Assembly: GCA_951813015.1 (NCBI GenBank)
Contig: CATOTG010000004.1
Span: forward strand, 182,105-246,104
DNA length: 64,000 nucleotides
Direction: 5' to 3'
Origin: an uncultured Thermoanaerobaculia bacterium
Lineage (GTDB): Bacteria > Acidobacteriota > Thermoanaerobaculia > Multivoradales > Multivoraceae
Below, piece after piece: positions 1 through 8,579 of this stretch. The notes beneath the pieces are model-generated. The model saw only the letters and a list, made by a program, of their open reading frames with translations. It searched no databases and was not told the origin of the DNA. The position numbers and the translations under genes are program-made. Position 1 is the first letter of the stretch, and every line of letters begins with the position of its first letter.

Positions 1-9
1 AGTGCCGAC

Positions 10-411
10 GTGACGTTCGAGACCGAGTTCGAGACGCGGCACTCCGACTGCTTCGCCGCGACCGGCTACGTCCACGCGGGTGTCCTGCTCGCTCTGACCG
101 AAATGGCCTATGCACGGTTCGAGTCGCACTGCGGTATCGACGCCGGGCACAAGCCCGAGTACGTCTACGCGGTGCAACGCTCGACCGCGGCGACCTACTT
201 CTCGCCCCTGCGGTGGCAGGAGGGGGCGCGGATCCGGGTGCGCACGACGGAGGCGAACGATCGCGGTTTCGACCAGGACTTCGACGTCCTCTCCGCCGCG
301 GACGGCCGCGCGATCGCCCGCTTCACCCATCGTTGGGTGTTGCTGGACACCAGGGCCGGACGGCCCGTGCCGCTTGACGACGAGGTGCAGCGGCTACTGT
401 TGCAGGTCTGA
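10..411 (+). CDS. Hotdog-fold acyl-CoA thioesterase (4HBT-like)
   Basis: A 133-residue protein of the length expected for a single-hotdog thioesterase, which hydrolyses acyl-CoA thioesters in the cytoplasm. The N-terminal strand, then RHSD (10-13), then a GYVHAG turn leading into the long central helix matches the usual 4HBT layout, although the classic DTDxxGHVNN signature is degenerate. The later beta sheet ends in a RFTHRWVLLD-like strand. The GTG at 10 is the first start inside the window, but the frame stays open to base 1, so the true start may lie outside. It sits 24 bp ahead of an esterase on the same strand and may be co-transcribed with it. The substrate cannot be told. Confidence 0.75.
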   Translation: MTFETEFETRHSDCFAATGYVHAGVLLALTEMAYARFESHCGIDAGHKPEYVYAVQRSTAATYFSPLRWQEGARIRVRTTEANDRGFDQDFDVLSAADGRAIARFTHRWVLLDTRAGRPVPLDDEVQRLLLQV

Positions 412-435
412 TTCCGTGAGCGGAGGGGAGTTTCC

Positions 436-2097
436 ATGCAACGAATGCCGCCGTATGTTCTCGTTTTGGTGATCGCTGTCGCCGCTGCCGCCTGTGGTGG
501 TTCGGGTGAGCCCGGCGCCGACGGCCCGGGCCTCATTGTCGAGACGGCGTCCGGCCGCGTCGAGGGCGCCGCCGTCTCTGACGGGCGTGGTCCCGCGGGC
601 GACGTGCTCGTGTTCCGCGGTATCCCGTACGCGGCGCCGCCGGTGGGCGACCTGCGCTGGCGGCCGCCGCAGCCGCCGTCGCCCTGGGAAGGTGTGCGCG
701 GCGCCCATCAGTCCGGCGCTCCATGCTGGCAGCGGATCTCGCCCGACACGTCGATCTACAGCCGGGGCGAAATCGAGCGCAGTGAGGACTGCCTCTACCT
801 CGACCTCTGGACGGCGGCGGATGCCGCTGCCGAGGGCCCGCGCCCGGTCATGGTCTGGTTCCACGGTGGCAGCCACGAGGTGGGCCACGGTTCGTCGCTC
901 ATCTTCGACGGCGCGGCGCTGACCCGCAAGGGCGTCGTGCTCGTGTCGATCAACTACCGGCTCGGCTCCTTCGGGTTCCTCGCGCACGCCGGCCTGAGCG
1001 CCGAGTCCGAGCACGGATCCTCGGGCAACTACGGCCTGCTCGACAAGATCGCGGCACTCGAGTGGGTGCAGGCGAATGCCGAGGCCTTTGGCGGCGATCC
1101 GGGCCGGGTGCTGATCTTCGGTCAGTCGGCCGGTTCGATGAGCGTCTGCAGTCTGATCGCGTCGCCGCTTGCGGCCGGCCTGTTCCACCGCGCGGTCGGT
1201 CAGTCGGCGGGTTGCTTCACGCCGCTTGCGACCCTGGAGCAGGCGGAAGAGCGGGGCGAGTTGCTGGCCGCCGAACTGGGCGTTGGGAAAGACCCCGGGA
1301 AGGACGCGGTCGCGGAGCTCCGAGCCGCTTCCGCTGAGGACGTGCTGGCGGCCGCCGGCAGTTCCGGCTGGTCCGCCGGCTCGAAGACGATCGTCGACGG
1401 CAGGTACCTGCCTGACCAGCCGGCGGCGATTTACGCCCGCGGCGAGCACAACCGCGTGCCGATGATGGTCGGTTTCATGGGCGACGAGTCGAGCGCCCTG
1501 TTCGCGCCCGGACCGGCGCTTGAACGGGCAGAACTCGAACGGCAGTTGGAGGAGAACTACGGCGAGGCGGCGGAAGGGCTGCTCGCGGCCTATGCCGCCG
1601 AGGCGGAGCAGGCGCCCGGGGCCGTGCCGACCCTGATCACGTCCGACACGATCTTCGGCTGGGGGAGTCGTACCTGGGTCCGCCACGCGTCGGCCGCCGG
1701 CGGAGACGCGTTTCTCTACTTCATCCGTCACGCGCCGCCGGTGTTTCGGCTTTACCTTCCTGATCGTCCGGACCTGGGTGGCGATGGCGGTCCCCGCCGG
1801 TTGGGCGCCTACCACTCCGGCGATCTCGCCTACGTGTTCGGCAACACCGACCTGGTCGGGATCAACTGGGAGGACCGGGACCACGAGATCGCCGACCTGC
1901 TGTCGAGCTACTGGACGAACTTCGCCAGGACCGGGGATCCGAACGGCGAGGGATTGCCCGAATGGCCGCGCTACGAGGCGGACAGCGACCTGGCCCTCGT
2001 CGTCGGCGACGAGGTCGGGGTCCAGGCGGGGCTGTGGAAGGAGAAGCTGGACGCCCTGGACGGGGCGCTTGGCGGAGGCGGACAGCTGTCGCCGTGA
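436..2097 (+). CDS. Type B carboxylesterase lipoprotein
   Basis: A 553-residue alpha/beta hydrolase of the carboxylesterase/para-nitrobenzyl esterase family, which hydrolyses carboxylic esters. A hydrophobic signal segment ends in a lipobox-like AAAAC-GG, so it is probably an exported, lipid-anchored protein. The nucleophile elbow GQSAGS places Ser231 as nucleophile. A GDES motif (acidic residue, near 350) and a GAYHSGDL motif (histidine, near 460) complete the triad. RGIPYAAPPVGDLRW near the N terminus is the classic family signature. Its stop overlaps the GTG start of the next gene by 4 bp, so it is probably translated together with the acyl-CoA dehydrogenase. Confidence 0.9.
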   Translation: MQRMPPYVLVLVIAVAAAACGGSGEPGADGPGLIVETASGRVEGAAVSDGRGPAGDVLVFRGIPYAAPPVGDLRWRPPQPPSPWEGVRGAHQSGAPCWQRISPDTSIYSRGEIERSEDCLYLDLWTAADAAAEGPRPVMVWFHGGSHEVGHGSSLIFDGAALTRKGVVLVSINYRLGSFGFLAHAGLSAESEHGSSGNYGLLDKIAALEWVQANAEAFGGDPGRVLIFGQSAGSMSVCSLIASPLAAGLFHRAVGQSAGCFTPLATLEQAEERGELLAAELGVGKDPGKDAVAELRAASAEDVLAAAGSSGWSAGSKTIVDGRYLPDQPAAIYARGEHNRVPMMVGFMGDESSALFAPGPALERAELERQLEENYGEAAEGLLAAYAAEAEQAPGAVPTLITSDTIFGWGSRTWVRHASAAGGDAFLYFIRHAPPVFRLYLPDRPDLGGDGGPRRLGAYHSGDLAYVFGNTDLVGINWEDRDHEIADLLSSYWTNFARTGDPNGEGLPEWPRYEADSDLALVVGDEVGVQAGLWKEKLDALDGALGGGGQLSP

Positions 2098-3308
2098 CCG
2101 CGATCGCCGAAGCGTTGCCGCCGGAAATCGAGGACTTCCGGCGGCAGGTGCTGGACTTCGCCGAGCGCGAGGTGTTGGCGCGTCACGACCGCCACGCCGA
2201 GCTGCTGGACGACCCCCGCGCGCGCTACGACGGCGACGGGAGGCTACAGCCTGAAGTCGTGGAACTCATCCGCGAGGTTCGGACTGCGTCGGCCCGCGAA
2301 GGCCTGTTCATCGCCTGCGTGCCGGAGGATCTGGGCGGGGGCGGCCATGGCCACCTCGCCTACTACGCTGGTTGGCAGACGCTCTTTCACCGCCTGGGAC
2401 CGCGTCCGTGGCTCTTGCTGCACGTCATCGCGCACTGGGCGTTTGGTCCCAGCCGGCTCCTGTCGCAGCTTACGGCCGAGGCGCGGGAGCGCTTCCTGCC
2501 GGGGCTGATGGACGGCTCGAAGATCATGTGCTTCGGGTTGTCCGAACCGGGCGCCGGTTCCGACCTCTCGGCGCTCGCAACGAGAGCGGAGCGGGACGGC
2601 GACGGCTGGCGGATCAGCGGCCGCAAGATCTGGACGACCCACGGGCCGATCGCCGACTACTGTGTGGTCTTTGCGCGAACCGGCGAACAGGGGATCACGG
2701 CCTTTGTCGTTCCGACCGGGGCGGACGGCTTCCGGCGGATGCGCGTCGTTGAACTCTTCGGCGACATCGGCGGCGACGAGGCGGAGATCGCGCTCGAGGG
2801 CCTGTACGTCGAGCCATGGCAGGTGATCGGCGAGGTCGACCGGGGTTTGGCCGCGGCGTTGTACGGCGTTTCCCTGGGCCGCGTCTACAACTCGGCGCGG
2901 GCGGTAGGCACCGGTCGCTGGGCGGTCGAGACGGCGCTCGACTACGCGCAGAAGCGCGAGGCCTTCGGCGCTCCGATCGCCGAGTACCAGGGCGTGACCT
3001 TCCCCCTGGCCGAGTCGGCGACGGAACTTCACGCCGCCCACCTGATGGGGCGCAACGCCGCCCGGCTTCTCGACCGCGGCGAGCGCGCAATCAAGGAGTT
3101 GAGCATGACGAAGGCCTACTCGGTGCAGGCCGGGCTGCGGGCCGTCGACCGGGCGATGCAGACTCACGGCGCCCTGGGCTTCACCAATGAACTCGGCCTG
3201 ACCGAGGCCTGGAAGGCGCTCCGGGTCGTCAACGTGGCCGACGGCTCGAACGAGATCATGAACCGGATGATCGCTCGCCAGCTTCTCCGGGGCGACACCG
3301 ATCTCTAG
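2094..3308 (+). CDS. Acyl-CoA dehydrogenase
   Basis: A 404-residue flavoprotein of the acyl-CoA dehydrogenase family, which introduces the 2,3 double bond of acyl-CoAs with FAD. Visible signatures are LSEPGAGSDL (substrate/FAD loop, about 145-154), FGAPIAEYQ, and a C-terminal HGALGFTNE to ADGSNEIMNRMIAR stretch that aligns with the usual FAD-binding end. Where MCAD-type enzymes have Glu in YEGTSQI, this protein has Asp (ADGSNEI), so the catalytic base may lie elsewhere. The GTG at 2094 is chosen because it forms a GTGA overlap with the esterase stop; a longer in-frame ORF starting at 1962 would overlap that gene too far. Confidence 0.9.
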   Translation: MTAIAEALPPEIEDFRRQVLDFAEREVLARHDRHAELLDDPRARYDGDGRLQPEVVELIREVRTASAREGLFIACVPEDLGGGGHGHLAYYAGWQTLFHRLGPRPWLLLHVIAHWAFGPSRLLSQLTAEARERFLPGLMDGSKIMCFGLSEPGAGSDLSALATRAERDGDGWRISGRKIWTTHGPIADYCVVFARTGEQGITAFVVPTGADGFRRMRVVELFGDIGGDEAEIALEGLYVEPWQVIGEVDRGLAAALYGVSLGRVYNSARAVGTGRWAVETALDYAQKREAFGAPIAEYQGVTFPLAESATELHAAHLMGRNAARLLDRGERAIKELSMTKAYSVQAGLRAVDRAMQTHGALGFTNELGLTEAWKALRVVNVADGSNEIMNRMIARQLLRGDTDL

Positions 3309-3326
3309 CTCTAGCAGCAGGCACTC

Positions 3327-3362
3327 CCGGTGCGACACGGACTTCTGCCACGGGCAGCCAGA
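3327..3362 (-). repeat. Short GCCCGTGGCAGAA-type dispersed repeat, copy 1
   Basis: Read on the minus strand this segment nearly matches 17753-17787, including GCCCGTGGCAGAAGTCCGTG and a following TCGCACCG. A shorter relative lies at 48878-48897. It sits between the convergent ends of the acyl-CoA dehydrogenase and the PEBP gene. Confidence 0.6.
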
Positions 3363-3373
3363 ACCCGTCTTCG

Positions 3374-3898
3374 CTAGTACTTGCCCATCTCCAGCGTCCC
3401 GGACGCGAGCTCGTGGGTCTCGTCGCCCATGCGGTGGATCGCCTTGACCGTCAGGTAGTAGCTGTTGCCGCGGCCGCCCGAGCAGGGCGGCAGATAGGCG
3501 CCGGCCTTGTCCCAGGAAGGGGCCTTGTGCTCCTCGACGACGAAGAAACCCGCCGGCAGGTCGGTCGTGTGACCGGGCACGGAACCGACATCCACCGCGC
3601 TCGTGCCGGCTTCGATCTCCAGGCCGAACTTGCCGTGGCCGCCGTTGTCCATCGGCGGGAAGTCCCGGTCGCTGAACTCGATGATCAGGGCGTTCGCCTG
3701 CTCGGGAATGCCCGCGACGTGCAGAGCCGGCGACATCGCCTCGCCGCCGAACTTCTGGCACTGCTGGCCTTCGGGGACGGCCTCTCCGTTCCACGCCTCG
3801 TCGAGGAAGCGGAGCTCGAGCGCCGAGGCGGCCCCGGCCGTGCCGGCGACGACGGCGATGGCGATCAGAAGGTGTGCGACGGTTGATCGATGCGGCAT
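3374..3898 (-). CDS. PEBP-family (YbhB/YbcL-like) exported protein
   Basis: A 174-residue protein with a clear N-terminal signal peptide (hydrophobic core about 8-24, AxA cleavage near residue 26). The mature part follows the phosphatidylethanolamine-binding protein pattern: a C-x-x-F/GGE-MSPALH strand, GIPEQANAL, an acidic SDRDFPP segment in place of the DPDAP motif, and a C-terminal YYLTVKAIHRMG strand. Bacterial PEBPs bind small anionic or lipid ligands, but their role is poorly defined. It is convergent with the acyl-CoA dehydrogenase and divergent from the aminotransferase, and so probably monocistronic. A periplasmic location is inferred from the signal. Confidence 0.75.
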   Translation of the reverse strand: MPHRSTVAHLLIAIAVVAGTAGAASALELRFLDEAWNGEAVPEGQQCQKFGGEAMSPALHVAGIPEQANALIIEFSDRDFPPMDNGGHGKFGLEIEAGTSAVDVGSVPGHTTDLPAGFFVVEEHKAPSWDKAGAYLPPCSGGRGNSYYLTVKAIHRMGDETHELASGTLEMGKY

Positions 3899-3946
3899 AG
3901 ACTGCTCCTGCTTCGTACGTTGAACCTGTTCCCATTCGGAGTCTCG

Positions 3947-5350
3947 ATGAGCCTACCCGCCGAGGCGACTGTTTTCGCGCCATCGACGTCAGATCGTGAC
4001 CACCTGTCCGTCCTTCACCCGACGACAGACCTGCCGGCCCTCCGCCGCGACGGCCCGTTGGTCATCGAACGCGGCCGGGGCATCCGGGTATGGGACGAAC
4101 ACGGCAGGGAGTACATCGAGGGGATGGCGGGCCTCTGGTGCACCGCCCTGGGCTATGGCGTGGAGGAACTCGCGGAAGCCGCCGCCGAACAGATTCGGAA
4201 GCTCTCCTTCTCCCACCTCTTTGCGGGTCGCAGCCACGAGCCGGCGGTGGCGTTGGCTGAGAAACTGCGCGAGATCGGGCCGGTTGAGAACGCGAAGGCC
4301 TTCTTCGGCACCTCCGGCTCGGACGCGAACGACACCCAGGTCAAGCTCGTCTGGTACTACAACAACGCACTCGGACGGCCTGAGAAGAAGAAGATCATCA
4401 GCCGCCGCCGCGGTTACCACGGCGTCTCCCTGGCGGCCGGCAGCATGACCGGGCTGCCGCCGTTTCACCAGAGCTTCGACCTGCCGCTGCCGCAGTTCCG
4501 CCACGTGACCTGTCCGCACCACTACCGGGAAGCCGAGCCGGGCGAGACGGAAGCGGAGTTCACCGCCCGGCTGGCGGCCGAACTCGACGATCTGATCCGC
4601 GCCGAGGGCCCCGGGACGGTTGCGGCATTCATCGCCGAACCGGTGCTGGGCGCCGGCGGCGTCGTCGTGCCTCCCGAGGGCTACTACCCGGCGATTCAGA
4701 AGGTCCTGGACGAGCACGACGTGTTGCTGATCGACGACGAGGTGATCTGCGGATTCGGGCGGCTCGGCACGCCCTTCGGCGCCGAGGCGATGGACATGAC
4801 GCCGGATACCGCCTCGGTCGCCAAGGCACTGTCGTCCGCATACCTGCCGATCAGCGCGGTGCTGGTGCCGGACGAGATGGTCGACGTCTTCGTCGAGGCG
4901 GGCGAGCGCTGGGGCGTGTTCGGTCACGGCTTTACCTACACCGGGCATCCGGTCTGTGCCGCGGTAGCGCTCAAGGCGCTGGAGCTGATGGAGGAACGGG
5001 ACCTCTTCGCTCACGCCGCCCGGGCAGGCAGCTACTTCCAGGCCGGGTTGCGGCGCTTTGCCGACCACCCGCTGGTCGGGGAAGTGCGGGGCAAGGGACT
5101 GCTCGGCGCCTGCGAGCTCGTGGCGGACAAGCGGACCGGTGAAGCCTTCCCGATGGAGCGCGGAGCAGGCGCCTACTGCATGGAGCGCTGCCTGGATCAG
5201 GCTTTGATCCTGCGGGCGCTCGGCGACACCGTGGCGTTCTGCCCGCCCTTGATTGTCACCGAGTCGGACATCGACGAGATCCTGGAGCGCTTCGGCCGCG
5301 GCCTGGACGAGACCCTGGCCTGGGTCGAGGCGGGCGGGGGAGCGTCCTGA
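3947..5350 (+). CDS. Class III PLP-dependent aminotransferase
   Basis: A 467-residue fold-type I aminotransferase of class III (omega-amino acid/amine:pyruvate type). Landmarks in order are the substrate loop MAGLWCTALGYG, the PLP phosphate-binding FFGTSGSDAND, an RRRGYHG segment, the cofactor Asp in LLIDDEVICGFGR, and the Schiff-base lysine K293 in SVAKALSSAYLP. The ATG at 3947 has GGAG 6 bases upstream; an in-frame start at 3890 would overlap the PEBP gene's 5' end. It probably transfers an amino group from an omega-amine to pyruvate or 2-oxoglutarate. The exact substrate is unknown. It is followed by a duplicated junction and an SDR. Confidence 0.88.
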   Translation: MSLPAEATVFAPSTSDRDHLSVLHPTTDLPALRRDGPLVIERGRGIRVWDEHGREYIEGMAGLWCTALGYGVEELAEAAAEQIRKLSFSHLFAGRSHEPAVALAEKLREIGPVENAKAFFGTSGSDANDTQVKLVWYYNNALGRPEKKKIISRRRGYHGVSLAAGSMTGLPPFHQSFDLPLPQFRHVTCPHHYREAEPGETEAEFTARLAAELDDLIRAEGPGTVAAFIAEPVLGAGGVVVPPEGYYPAIQKVLDEHDVLLIDDEVICGFGRLGTPFGAEAMDMTPDTASVAKALSSAYLPISAVLVPDEMVDVFVEAGERWGVFGHGFTYTGHPVCAAVALKALELMEERDLFAHAARAGSYFQAGLRRFADHPLVGEVRGKGLLGACELVADKRTGEAFPMERGAGAYCMERCLDQALILRALGDTVAFCPPLIVTESDIDEILERFGRGLDETLAWVEAGGGAS

Positions 5351-5427
5351 TGGCGGTACCGGGCATGGTGGGCCCCGAGACGGAGCGTGCGGTGGTCGGC
5401 CTCGCAGGCGGAGCGTCCTGATGGCGG
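5340..5427 (+). repeat. Duplicated gene junction (stop/start repeat) with 23-codon mini-ORF
   Basis: The 17-base string GAGCGTCCTGATGGCGG occurs perfectly at 5340-5356 and 5411-5427. Each copy carries the TGATG stop/start overlap. The first copy ends the aminotransferase and opens a 23-codon frame (ATG at 5350). That frame ends in the same GGAS-stop sequence at the second copy, where the SDR starts (5421). This looks like a 71-bp tandem duplication of the junction. Confidence 0.7.
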
Positions 5428-6200
5428 AACTGAGCACGCTGAGCCGGTCCGTGGCCGGCAAGACCGCGTTGATCACGGGGTGCGCTTCGGGAATGGGCCG
5501 GGCGACGGCGAAGCTGTTTGCCGCGGAAGGCGCGAACGTCGCCGCTACGGACATCAACGGCGAGGGCGTCCGGGAAACGGTGGCCGAGATCGAGGCCGCG
5601 GGCCGGGAAGCCACGGCCTGGACGCTCGACGTTGGCGACGCCGAGGCGATCCGGCGGGTCGTCGACGAGGTGGCGGCGCGCTACGGCGGGCTGGACATCC
5701 TGGTGAACAACGCCGGCATCTCGCGCGGCGGGCCGATTGACGCGGACGAGTACGAGCAGCGCTGGCAGGAGACGGTCAACGTACTGCTCACGGCTCACCA
5801 GCGGACGATCCGTGCGGCGCTGCGGTACCTGCGCCAGTCGGATTCGCCCCGGATCGTGAACATCGCCTCGACCGAAGGGCTGGGCGCAACCGCGATGAAC
5901 AGCGCCTACTCGGCGGCCAAGACCGGCGTCATCGGCTTGACCCGAGGTCTGGCGGTGGAGCTTGGCAAGGAGGGCATCACGGTGAACTGCATCTGCCCCG
6001 GGCCGATCCGCACCGGGATGACCGAGCGGATTCCCGAGGAGCACAAGCAGATCTACGCACGCCGCCGCACCGCGCTGCGGCGCTACGGCGATCCTGAGGA
6101 GGTGGCGCACGGCACGCTGCACCTGTGCCTTCCCGCTTCGTCCTTCATCACCGGCGTCGCGTTGCCGGTGGACGGCGGGCTGACCGTCCGGCGAGCCTGA
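5421..6200 (+). CDS. Short-chain dehydrogenase/reductase
   Basis: A 259-residue classical SDR, an NAD(P)-dependent oxidoreductase. It shows the cofactor motif TGCASGMG near 17-24, DVGD, the NNAG motif near 95, and the catalytic Ser with YSAAK (Tyr/Lys) near 160-164. The C-terminal PGPIRTGM and the VDGG ending are typical. The ATG at 5421 overlaps the stop of a 23-codon mini-ORF, and GGAG lies about 8 bases upstream. It follows the class III aminotransferase, so the pair may act on the same amino-derived carbonyl or hydroxyl metabolite, which is inference. Confidence 0.88.
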   Translation: MAELSTLSRSVAGKTALITGCASGMGRATAKLFAAEGANVAATDINGEGVRETVAEIEAAGREATAWTLDVGDAEAIRRVVDEVAARYGGLDILVNNAGISRGGPIDADEYEQRWQETVNVLLTAHQRTIRAALRYLRQSDSPRIVNIASTEGLGATAMNSAYSAAKTGVIGLTRGLAVELGKEGITVNCICPGPIRTGMTERIPEEHKQIYARRRTALRRYGDPEEVAHGTLHLCLPASSFITGVALPVDGGLTVRRA

Positions 6201-6232
6201 CTCGCGGCCATCGCCGTGAGCTCGCCGGACGG
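6184..6232. terminator. Perfect 13-bp inverted repeat, likely bidirectional terminator
   Basis: CCGTCCGGCGAGC (6184-6196) and its exact complement GCTCGCCGGACGG (6220-6232) flank a 23-base loop. The left arm includes the last codons of the SDR, and the convergent sulfatase-like gene ends at 6273. No T-run follows, so any termination would rest on the hairpin or on Rho. Confidence 0.5.
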
Positions 6233-6272
6233 AGCCGGGAGCCTGAGCGGCGCCCCTTGCGGCTGAACGAGT

Positions 6273-8579
6273 TCAATCCAGATAGCCGAGAGCCTTCAGC
6301 GCCTCGCGCTGCTCGGCCGGCATCGCCGGTTCGATGCCGGCCGTGAGCGGCTCGGATCCTCGCTGCAGGAGCTTGCCGATGGTCGCCAGATAGCCGGCCC
6401 AGAGTGACTCCTGCCCCAGGTCGTTCAACTCGGCACGATCGCTGCTGGTGTCGAACAACTGCCGATCCTTCCGGGAGGGGGTCTTCTGGTCGATCAACTT
6501 GTGGCGCCGGTCGGCTCCGTCCAGCAGCACTGCGTCCATGGCGAGTCCGTCGAGACGGAGTTCGGCCATGGCGACCGGCGAGGGACGGCGGTCGCTCCCG
6601 GAGCGGATGAGAGGAATCAGGGACTTGCCGTCGGTCTCGATCAGCCCGGCGTGCCCGATCGAGTCGAGAATCGTGGGGACGATGTCGATCTGTTGCACCT
6701 GCGCCTCCACCACAAAGACGTCTTCGGGCCGGCGCAACGCTCCGGGCAGCCGGACGATGAGCGGCACGTGGATCTGCTCCTGGTAGAGCGTTGCTCCGTG
6801 ACCGTGCCGGCCGTGGTCCTGGAACTCCTCGCCGTGGTCCGCCACGAACACGACGAGCGTGTCGTCCAGGAAACCTCGCCGGTCGAGTTCCTCGAGCATG
6901 CGCCCGAAGTGCTCGTCGACGAAGGCGATCTCGGCGTCGTAGAGGTCCCTCAGGTGCTTCGTCGAGTGGCTGGCGTCAGCCGGGTTCTTCGTGTTGAGAA
7001 TGCCGGGTCCGGGGGGAGCGTCGGGTGCAAACTGCCGCCGCAGGCGCTCGGGTGGGAGGTAGGGAGCGTGGGGATCCGTGACGTGGAGAAAGACGAAGAA
7101 GGAGTCCTCCGGCCCGATCCGCTCCAGCCATTCCAGAGTCTCGTCGACCGCCCTCCATACCGGAACGTGAATCCCGGGCCGGGAAACACGCTCCTGCATG
7201 TGCTTGAAGTGACTGAAGCCGCGGCGGAAGCCGAACCGGGGACCGGCGTTGCCGTTCGTGCTCACGCCGAGGGCCCGGTAGCCGAGCGAACGCAAGACCT
7301 GCGGCAGGTACGGGATGTCCTCGCCGAGTTTCTGGTTGCGTGTGCGGGCGCCGTGGTTGTGAGGATAGAGCCCGGTGAGGATGCTCGCCGTCGCCGGGCG
7401 GGTCCACGACGACTGGGCCACCGGATGTTCGAAGAGCACGGCGTCGGCGGCGAAACGGTCGATGTTCGGCGACGTCGGGCGGTCGTGGCCGTAGCAGCCA
7501 AGGTGGTCGGCGCGCAGCGTGTCGACGAGGAAGATGAGGATGTGCGGCAACTTCGCGGACGTCGCCGCGGCCGCTCCAGGCGCCCTGTCCGGCGGCGCCG
7601 GCTCGTTCTCGTCGCGGCCCAGGGAAACGGCGTGAGGCCAGGTCGGCGTCGTGCTGTGCAGGAGTGCGGATACCAGGAGACCCGCTTGTGCCTGTGGCAC
7701 GCGGGCGCCCGGGATCGGTTCCAGGCGGACGCGTAGCGGGCTTTCGTCTGCGGGCAGGGTCAATCGGCCACTGCCTTGCGTCAGGCTCTTCGTGACGATC
7801 GGCGGTCCCGTCGGTTGGCGAAAAGCGGACGCCTTCAGACGTGGCGCCGGTTCGGCGGTCCTCCAGGCGCCCTGGGGGCCGTAGAGCTCGGTGTCCAATT
7901 CGAGCGTGCCGCCCTCGGGCAGCAGGACGTAGTAGTCGAGCGCGCTGTGGAAGGGCAGCCTCAGCGATCCGTCGGCTGCCACGGCTGGTTGTGAGCCTGC
8001 GCCGGCGCCCTCGATCCGAAAGCGGCTCCAGGCGACCCTGGGCTCGACGGCGCCAGGCTCCCCCTGGGCGAAGTGGTGCAACTCGACTTCGTTGGCGCCC
8101 GTCCGTTGGATGGCGGCCGGCAGTTGCAGGCGGCGTTCTTCCATCCCGGCGCCGGCCGACAGATCGAACTCACCCAGGGTTTCGTCATTCCAGATTACGC
8201 GGACCGTGACCGGCTGGCTGGCGCCGGCCGTCAGGTTCCTCCCGGCAAGGACGAGTTCCAGCGGGCGCGGCCAGGCCAGTTGCCAGCGTAGTCTGGCGCG
8301 TGGGCCTGCGTTCCCGGCGAAGGCGCCTTCCTCGGTTTCCTCGGGGGCGGACCAACCGCTCAGGAGTTCAACGCGCTGTTCGTAGTTGCCAGGTTGAACC
8401 TCAGCCGTCTCGGCGGTCACCGAGGCCAGGTCGAGCACCTGAGCGAGGTCCGTGCGATGACTGTGCCGCGTCTTGCCGCCGCACGCGAGAGACGCCAGGG
8501 CAAGCAGGAACGGAAGGGCGAGGGCTGTCGCCTCGAGATGACGCTTCTTTCGCGGAGTCTGCCGCGTGGATCTCGTCAC
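6273..8579 (-). CDS. Sulfatase/alkaline-phosphatase superfamily lipoprotein
   Basis: A 768-residue exported protein. A basic N terminus, a hydrophobic segment and a lipobox LASLAC-GG point to a lipoprotein. Residues about 60-330 form a beta-rich region I do not recognise. The catalytic domain starts at about 343 with LPHILIFLVDTLRADHLGCYG, where D353 is a metal ligand, and ends with VVFVADHGEEFQDHG. At the position of the formylglycine residue the motif is S391-W-T393-R-P395, with no Cys or Ser in the nucleophile slot. Thr393 is therefore the likely nucleophile, as in phosphoethanolamine/phosphoglycerol transferases and phosphodiesterases. The GTG start overlaps the upstream SDR stop by 4 bp. 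Confidence 0.8.
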   Translation of the reverse strand: MTRSTRQTPRKKRHLEATALALPFLLALASLACGGKTRHSHRTDLAQVLDLASVTAETAEVQPGNYEQRVELLSGWSAPEETEEGAFAGNAGPRARLRWQLAWPRPLELVLAGRNLTAGASQPVTVRVIWNDETLGEFDLSAGAGMEERRLQLPAAIQRTGANEVELHHFAQGEPGAVEPRVAWSRFRIEGAGAGSQPAVAADGSLRLPFHSALDYYVLLPEGGTLELDTELYGPQGAWRTAEPAPRLKASAFRQPTGPPIVTKSLTQGSGRLTLPADESPLRVRLEPIPGARVPQAQAGLLVSALLHSTTPTWPHAVSLGRDENEPAPPDRAPGAAAATSAKLPHILIFLVDTLRADHLGCYGHDRPTSPNIDRFAADAVLFEHPVAQSSWTRPATASILTGLYPHNHGARTRNQKLGEDIPYLPQVLRSLGYRALGVSTNGNAGPRFGFRRGFSHFKHMQERVSRPGIHVPVWRAVDETLEWLERIGPEDSFFVFLHVTDPHAPYLPPERLRRQFAPDAPPGPGILNTKNPADASHSTKHLRDLYDAEIAFVDEHFGRMLEELDRRGFLDDTLVVFVADHGEEFQDHGRHGHGATLYQEQIHVPLIVRLPGALRRPEDVFVVEAQVQQIDIVPTILDSIGHAGLIETDGKSLIPLIRSGSDRRPSPVAMAELRLDGLAMDAVLLDGADRRHKLIDQKTPSRKDRQLFDTSSDRAELNDLGQESLWAGYLATIGKLLQRGSEPLTAGIEPAMPAEQREALKALGYLD

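Noticed and set aside
394..1884. 496-codon minus-strand ORF opposite the carboxylesterase
   Set aside because: Shadow; no recognisable motif, and the plus strand encodes a full serine esterase.
3989..5614. 541-codon minus-strand ORF opposite the aminotransferase and SDR
   Set aside because: High-GC shadow: no family motifs, and the plus-strand genes have complete catalytic signatures.
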